From contig CAZWHE010000150.1 of assembly GCA_964633825.1 (NCBI GenBank), positions 1 to 9,734 on the forward strand: DNA of 9,734 bases. The letters run 5' to 3'. Position numbers and translations under genes: made by a program. The notes beneath the pieces are model-generated. The model searched no databases, was not told the DNA's origin, and saw nothing but the letters and a program-made list of their open reading frames with translations. Shown here one piece after another: positions 6,098-9,734 of this stretch (positions are counted from its first letter, which is position 1; each line of letters starts with the position of its first letter). The stretch is from CAZWHE01 sp964633825. Its GTDB lineage: Bacteria > Planctomycetota > B15-G4 > CAYZWU01.

Positions 6098-8950
6098 TTA
6101 TTTCGTGGTGATACCCCTGGCGGGGCGGACGCCGAGGTAGCTGATCCGGTACTCGGGCGTGTTGATGTTGCGGAACGCCGAGCGCGCGTCGGAGGCGGTG
6201 CTGTTGAAGCCGCCGCCACGGTACACGCGGATGCGGGCGGCTGAGACACGGCGTTCTCCATTACCAGTCTTTACGGGCAGGTCGTACGAACCATACCCAT
6301 CCCGGCACCACTCCCACACATTCCCCGCAACATCGTGAAGGCCGAAGGCATTCGGCCTGAACCTCCCAACCGGGGCATGCGCAAGATGCCCGTCATCGAG
6401 TGATTCTTCAAACGCACCCCACCCTGCCGGTGCTCCATTCTTCTTGGCCCATGCATCGAACAGGTTTGCAGTACCCTGCAGCAAGGCGACCTCGCCACCC
6501 GTCCACCAGACCGTGGCCGCCCCGGCCCGAACCGCATACTCCCACTGCGCCTCCGTGGGGAGCTCAAGATCGAGCCTGCCGAGCTCCCGGTCGCAGTCGA
6601 TCCAGCTCACCTGCTCCACCGGATGAAGAAGAGAGCCCGGCTCTCCCTCCCGGTTCCAGCCTGAACTGTAGTCATCCGGTCCGTACCTGCTCGGATTGTC
6701 ATCCGTGAACCGCTCCCACTGACCCTGCGTCATCTCGTACTTGGAGAGAAGGAAGGGATCGAGGGTCACGGCATGTACCGGACCCTCGTTCGATTCCGCT
6801 CCGGGGTCCACGTTGGGGGAACCGAGGGGAGTGGCATCCGTTGGCTTCACCGCGCCCATGTCGAAAGTGCCGCCCGGAATAAGAACGAAGACCAGGCCCA
6901 TCTCCTCGGTCAGGATCAGCTTGCCGTCCTCGCCCCGTTCAGGGATCGCGCCGGTCTGGAGGTGGGCAAACTCAAAGAGCCCCGAGTCCGGGTCCCGGCC
7001 GATCGGCACCAGGCCGATCTGCTCCTCGATGATAAAACCGCCATACTGCGGACACTCCTCCCCGTCGGCGATCGACGCGATCGCCCGGTCCCACGCCTCT
7101 TCGTGCTCGGCAATGCTCCTCTCCTCGATCGTCTCGGCAAAGACCAGGCGGTCGGCGACGCTCTCCAGGGCGCCCTTCTCTAGATCCATGAGTTGCTCGA
7201 TCCCGGCAACCAGACCCGCCAGGGTGTCGTGGCGCCACCGGACCTCCATGTCCTCGAACTCCCAGGTGCGGCGCTTCGAGACGATCAGCTCGAGAACCGT
7301 GATCTTCTCGTCGAGGCTTGCCAGCTCCTCTTTCAGCTTTTCCAGGTCTTCAGTCGATTCCGCCTTCCCGTCCGATCCCGCGATTCCACTGTCCGAGGCC
7401 GCTTCCTTTGCCTCGAGAGCCGCGATCCTTTCGGAGAGCTTCACTTTGGCGTCCCGAGTCTCGACCAATTCCCCCCACCGGGGATGCCCTTCGCAATCGC
7501 GCCTCTTCTCCTCATCCCCGTAGGGAAGGCTGTCCTGCCGCAAGGTTTCGAGCACGGCCCGATGGCTGTCGAGGCGATCGGTAAGCTCGGCCGCCCGAGC
7601 CAGCCACTCCTTAAAGCCGGCGATCTTCTCCGGATAGGCGGGCCAGAGATCGTCCGCGTCAGCCTCGATATCGGACAGCCGCTTCACGTCGGCCAGCCGG
7701 ATGATCTCCTCGTACTGCTTCCTGGTTTCCTCCTCCGCCTTCACCGCCCGGCGCCGCTCTGTGTCAGCATGGATCCATAATCCCACGATCACCACAAGCG
7801 CAACCGTTGCCACAGCGCCGCTCGCGCTGACCACGGGATGGCGGCGCATCCATTTCACAGCCCTCGTCATTGGCCCGGCCGGTTTCGCCTTGATCGGCTC
7901 GTTATCTAGAAAGCGGCGCACGTCATCGGCGAACTCGGACATGGTCTGGTAGCGCTTCTCGCACCGCTTCTCCATCGCCTTCCCGACGATCACGGCAAGA
8001 TCGCGCGGCACCCGGGAGCGCAGAGCCTGGGGCGACGGCGGGTCGTGGTAGAGGATCCTCTCCGCCACCTGGTGGGTCGTGTCCCCCTCGAAGGGCCGGA
8101 TCATCGCCAGCGCCTCGTAGAGCATCACGCCGAGGCTGAAGATGTCGGTGCGGCTGTCGAGACCGATGCGGCGCGCCGTCACCTGCTCGGGGCTCATGTA
8201 GTAGTAGGTGCCGGCGAATTCGCCCGTCTGCGAGAGCGACAGCTCGGTCGTGATCTTGGCCAGGCCGAAGTCCGTCACCTTGGGCAGGCCCTCTTCCGTC
8301 AGGAGGATGTTCTGCGGCTTCAGGTCGCGGTGGATCACGTCGCCCTCGTGGGCTGCCTGCAGGGCGCCGGCGATTCCGGCGAAGAGCTCGGCCGTCTCGC
8401 GGTAATAGGAAGCCGTCAGCTCGGGTCTCTGGCGGGCGTCGTCGATGAAGCCGCGCACCGTCCCGGGACCTTCAATGAGTTCCTGGGCGATGTAGTGGGT
8501 GCCGCCGGCCTCTCCCGTGGCATGGACGGCCACGATGCCGGGGTGGGAGAGCCGGCCGCCGGCGCGCGCCTCGCGCGCGAAGAAGTCGACGGCCCGCGTA
8601 TCGACCCGGCCCGGCAGCAGGACCTTGAGCGCCACCTTCCTCTTGAGCGAGATCTGCTCCGCCTCGTAGACCGTGCCCATGCCGCCGGAGCCGATCTCGC
8701 GGATGATCTTGAAATCGCCGATCATGCGTGGAGGCTGATCCTTTTCCAATGGTGTCTCGGGGCTCAGGTCGATCTCTTCCACACCCCGTTCTTTGAGCCG
8801 GTCGAAGTACCGCTCTATCTTCTCCTCCAACTCGGGGTACCGGGTGATGTACTCTTGCGGACCGACATCCTCGCCGGATTCGTGCCTGGAGATAAACTCC
8901 CGAAAGAGCTCTTCAGAATCGCTGAGATGATCGTCCCTGTCGCTGGGCAT
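6098..8950 (-). CDS. DGR target: receptor-like Ser/Thr kinase with diversified FGE/lectin-like domain
   Basis: The 950-aa protein has, in order, an N-terminal linker (1-80) and a Hanks kinase domain (about 81-350) with glycine loop GSGGMG (87-92), Lys109 in VALK, HRDLKPQN 207-214 and DFG 227-229, all intact. One transmembrane helix (about 373-392, rich in V, A and L) follows. Next comes a long charged, largely coiled-coil stalk (about 395-620). An FGE-sulfatase/C-type-lectin-like domain closes the protein (about 684-946): LIPGGTFDMG, LPTEAQWEYA, GLHDVAGNVWEWCRDG, RGGGFN, and YLGVRP. By topology the kinase is cytoplasmic and the lectin-like domain outside. The VR covers codons 904-946, four residues before the end. 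I chose ATG 8950, since GGAGG sits 7 nt upstream; ATG 8983 would add 11 residues but has no ribosome site. Its ligand and substrates are unknown. Confidence 0.93.
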   Translation of the reverse strand: MPSDRDDHLSDSEELFREFISRHESGEDVGPQEYITRYPELEEKIERYFDRLKERGVEEIDLSPETPLEKDQPPRMIGDFKIIREIGSGGMGTVYEAEQISLKRKVALKVLLPGRVDTRAVDFFAREARAGGRLSHPGIVAVHATGEAGGTHYIAQELIEGPGTVRGFIDDARQRPELTASYYRETAELFAGIAGALQAAHEGDVIHRDLKPQNILLTEEGLPKVTDFGLAKITTELSLSQTGEFAGTYYYMSPEQVTARRIGLDSRTDIFSLGVMLYEALAMIRPFEGDTTHQVAERILYHDPPSPQALRSRVPRDLAVIVGKAMEKRCEKRYQTMSEFADDVRRFLDNEPIKAKPAGPMTRAVKWMRRHPVVSASGAVATVALVVIVGLWIHADTERRRAVKAEEETRKQYEEIIRLADVKRLSDIEADADDLWPAYPEKIAGFKEWLARAAELTDRLDSHRAVLETLRQDSLPYGDEEKRRDCEGHPRWGELVETRDAKVKLSERIAALEAKEAASDSGIAGSDGKAESTEDLEKLKEELASLDEKITVLELIVSKRRTWEFEDMEVRWRHDTLAGLVAGIEQLMDLEKGALESVADRLVFAETIEERSIAEHEEAWDRAIASIADGEECPQYGGFIIEEQIGLVPIGRDPDSGLFEFAHLQTGAIPERGEDGKLILTEEMGLVFVLIPGGTFDMGAVKPTDATPLGSPNVDPGAESNEGPVHAVTLDPFLLSKYEMTQGQWERFTDDNPSRYGPDDYSSGWNREGEPGSLLHPVEQVSWIDCDRELGRLDLELPTEAQWEYAVRAGAATVWWTGGEVALLQGTANLFDAWAKKNGAPAGWGAFEESLDDGHLAHAPVGRFRPNAFGLHDVAGNVWEWCRDGYGSYDLPVKTGNGERRVSAARIRVYRGGGFNSTASDARSAFRNINTPEYRISYLGVRPARGITTK
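6115..6239 (-). repeat. DGR variable repeat (VR)
   Basis: The VR is the mutated copy of TR, at the 3' end of the target kinase gene. Relative to TR, eight sites show A-to-T and four A-to-G on the coding strand, and no other base differs. At protein level, ten of 13 template asparagines are replaced (three Ile, three Tyr, two Ser, one Asp, one Phe), plus Lys to Arg at the edge. The invariant frame (RGGGF, NTPE, LGVRPA) is the scaffold of the lectin-like fold. The changed residues should cluster on its ligand-binding face, as in known DGR variable proteins. Confidence 0.95.
6118..6137 (-). promoter_or_regulatory. IMH-like invariant GC-rich 3' end of VR
   Basis: These twenty nt are identical to the 3' end of TR and encode the invariant LGVRPA end of the lectin fold. 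By position they correspond to the initiation-of-mutagenic-homing element at which cDNA integration is primed in the Bordetella phage DGR. Beyond them the two copies diverge: TR continues GGTGTCGC where VR continues GGGGTATC. Confidence 0.55.
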
Positions 8951-8957
8951 TTGAATT

Positions 8958-8962
8958 CCTCC
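8958..8962 (-). promoter_or_regulatory. Ribosome binding site deciding the target kinase start
   Basis: GGAGG on the minus strand lies 7 nt before ATG 8950. The alternative ATG 8983 is preceded by a C-rich stretch with no Shine-Dalgarno, so translation most likely begins at 8950. Confidence 0.75.
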
Positions 8963-9048
8963 GTGCGGGGTATTAGAACTCATGAAGGGGGGAGGTTCAA
9001 GGGAGCCTGCTGTGCCAGGATAGTAATCGCCTGACTGATAGGGATTGT

Positions 9049-9734
9049 TTATTTACACCGCATCTTGGCAATGGCTGAAGCTCGACCCATCAGGGAGGTG
9101 GCGAAGTTCCGGAATCCAATCTCTTTACAAGGCTCGCTGTAGTCTCCTTCAACACCCCTTTCTTCACTCGACATCAGAAGACATGCCGCGTCATAGAGAT
9201 TTTCCCGCACAAGCTTCATGCAAAGTATGCGGTACCGATCAGCATAGGAAGATTCCCGGAATTCGGAGAAAATCCGGAAATGCGGCTCTTTCACTCCTAC
9301 TGGACTTGTAGATTTCTGTGCGTCCTCCAGCAGCATGAAATACCCCCTCCATGGCCGAGGGGAGTCGGTAAAAGCCCCTTCCCGGTATGCAGCCAGAATG
9401 TCTACAGCGTTACCGATGGCTTCTTCAGTGCGGTTGTTGAAATTGTTTCCGAAGGAGCCGACCTGTGACTTAAACTCGACGATGGCCATTAACTTCCCAT
9501 TAACAACAACGACAAGGTCCCACTCCTTTGTCGGTCTGTACCACCCCGGTAAGACAACGCTCTTCTTTTCGAGGAAGATGGAATCCCTCGAAAGCCCACT
9601 CTCTTCGAGCAGGTCGGCCATCAAGTTGATAAAACCATCGATCTGCTTCCCGCCGGTCACTGCGGCACGGGTGCCATAGTCTTTTTTCCCGGAACTCCGA
9701 CCCTGTTTATGCTCTTGGCTTTTTCTGGTACTCC
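9049..9734 (-). CDS. XhoI/PaeR7I-family type II restriction endonuclease, 5' end outside window
   Basis: The frame is open to the window edge, giving 227 complete codons. A GTG at 9660 looks like a start, but upstream codons continue the family's conserved basic N-terminal stretch (QEHKQGRSSGKK, then YGTRAAVTGGKQIDGF), so the true start lies beyond 9734. The PD-(D/E)xK nuclease core is visible: Asp (codon 9517-9519) in KEWDLVVV, then Glu (9475-9477) and Lys (9469-9471) in VEFKSQ. The following FNNRTEEAIGNAVD is also typical. XhoI and PaeR7I cut within CTCGAG; specificity here is inferred from family only. A partner methyltransferase would be expected upstream, outside the window. The stop (TAA) is followed by about 100 bp before the target kinase gene, with no clear terminator. 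Confidence 0.85.
   Translation of the reverse strand, partial: STRKSQEHKQGRSSGKKDYGTRAAVTGGKQIDGFINLMADLLEESGLSRDSIFLEKKSVVLPGWYRPTKEWDLVVVVNGKLMAIVEFKSQVGSFGNNFNNRTEEAIGNAVDILAAYREGAFTDSPRPWRGYFMLLEDAQKSTSPVGVKEPHFRIFSEFRESSYADRYRILCMKLVRENLYDAACLLMSSEERGVEGDYSEPCKEIGFRNFATSLMGRASAIAKMRCK

Larger units (their letters stand above)
3863..8950 (-). mobile_element. Diversity-generating retroelement (target kinase, HRDC, avd, RT, TR)
   Basis: All parts of a DGR are present, on one strand: a target gene with a C-terminal VR, two accessory genes, a DGR-type reverse transcriptase and a TR. DGRs are not self-transposing; they rewrite VR using mutagenised cDNA of TR. The decisive evidence is that TR and VR differ only where TR has an adenine on the minus strand. 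The order VR gene, HRDC, avd, RT, TR suggests either one long transcript or a separate HRDC-avd-RT-TR transcript starting in 5952-6097. Both kinase and RT keep their catalytic residues, and no frameshift was seen, so the element appears intact. Confidence 0.95.

Noticed and set aside
8045..9034. Long plus-strand open frame of 329 codons
   Set aside because: It is the antisense shadow of the kinase domain of the DGR target; no family features.
9660..9660. GTG as the start of the restriction endonuclease
   Set aside because: The frame stays open to the window edge with conserved family sequence upstream, so this codon is internal.

Overview
The window is GC-rich, bacterial, and centred on a complete diversity-generating retroelement (DGR). 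In DGRs a reverse transcriptase copies a template repeat (TR) with adenine-specific errors and the copy replaces a variable repeat (VR) in a target gene. Read on the minus strand, TR (3863-3987) and VR (6115-6239) align over 125 bp without gaps. They differ at 12 positions by my count, and every one is an adenine in TR; none of the other roughly 94 positions differs.

Layout: (1) 1-285, minus: 5' part of a secreted HAF-repeat protein. (2) 419-3438, plus: an ECF-like sigma factor of the TIGR02999 type, overlapping by 4 nt a membrane Ser/Thr kinase with a TPR tail. (3) 3439-3862: a GC-rich gene-free stretch with strong inverted repeats. (4) 3863-8950, minus: the DGR. In transcription order it holds a membrane Ser/Thr kinase ending in a formylglycine-generating-enzyme (FGE)/C-type-lectin-like domain with VR at its extreme C-terminus, then an HRDC-domain accessory protein, then Avd, then the DGR reverse transcriptase, with TR overlapping the end of the reverse transcriptase gene. 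HRDC, avd and RT are chained by 4-nt stop/start overlaps. (5) 9049-9734, minus: a XhoI/PaeR7I-family restriction endonuclease whose 5' end lies outside the window.

The most interesting inference is that the DGR diversifies the presumed extracytoplasmic sensor tip of a receptor-like kinase: kinase inside, one membrane helix, long coiled-coil stalk, lectin-like domain outside. Ten of the 13 asparagine (AAC) codons of TR are already changed in VR. The system would then be a way to retune what a phospho-signalling receptor recognises, not a phage-style adhesin.

Organism: ECF sigma-kinase pairs, TPR kinases, kinase-FGE fusions and HAF-repeat proteins together are typical of Planctomycetota and of similar large-genome or uncultivated phyla such as Acidobacteriota. 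I cannot fix the phylum from this window. Nothing here looks phage-borne: there are no integrase, capsid or tail genes. All alignments and counts were made by eye.
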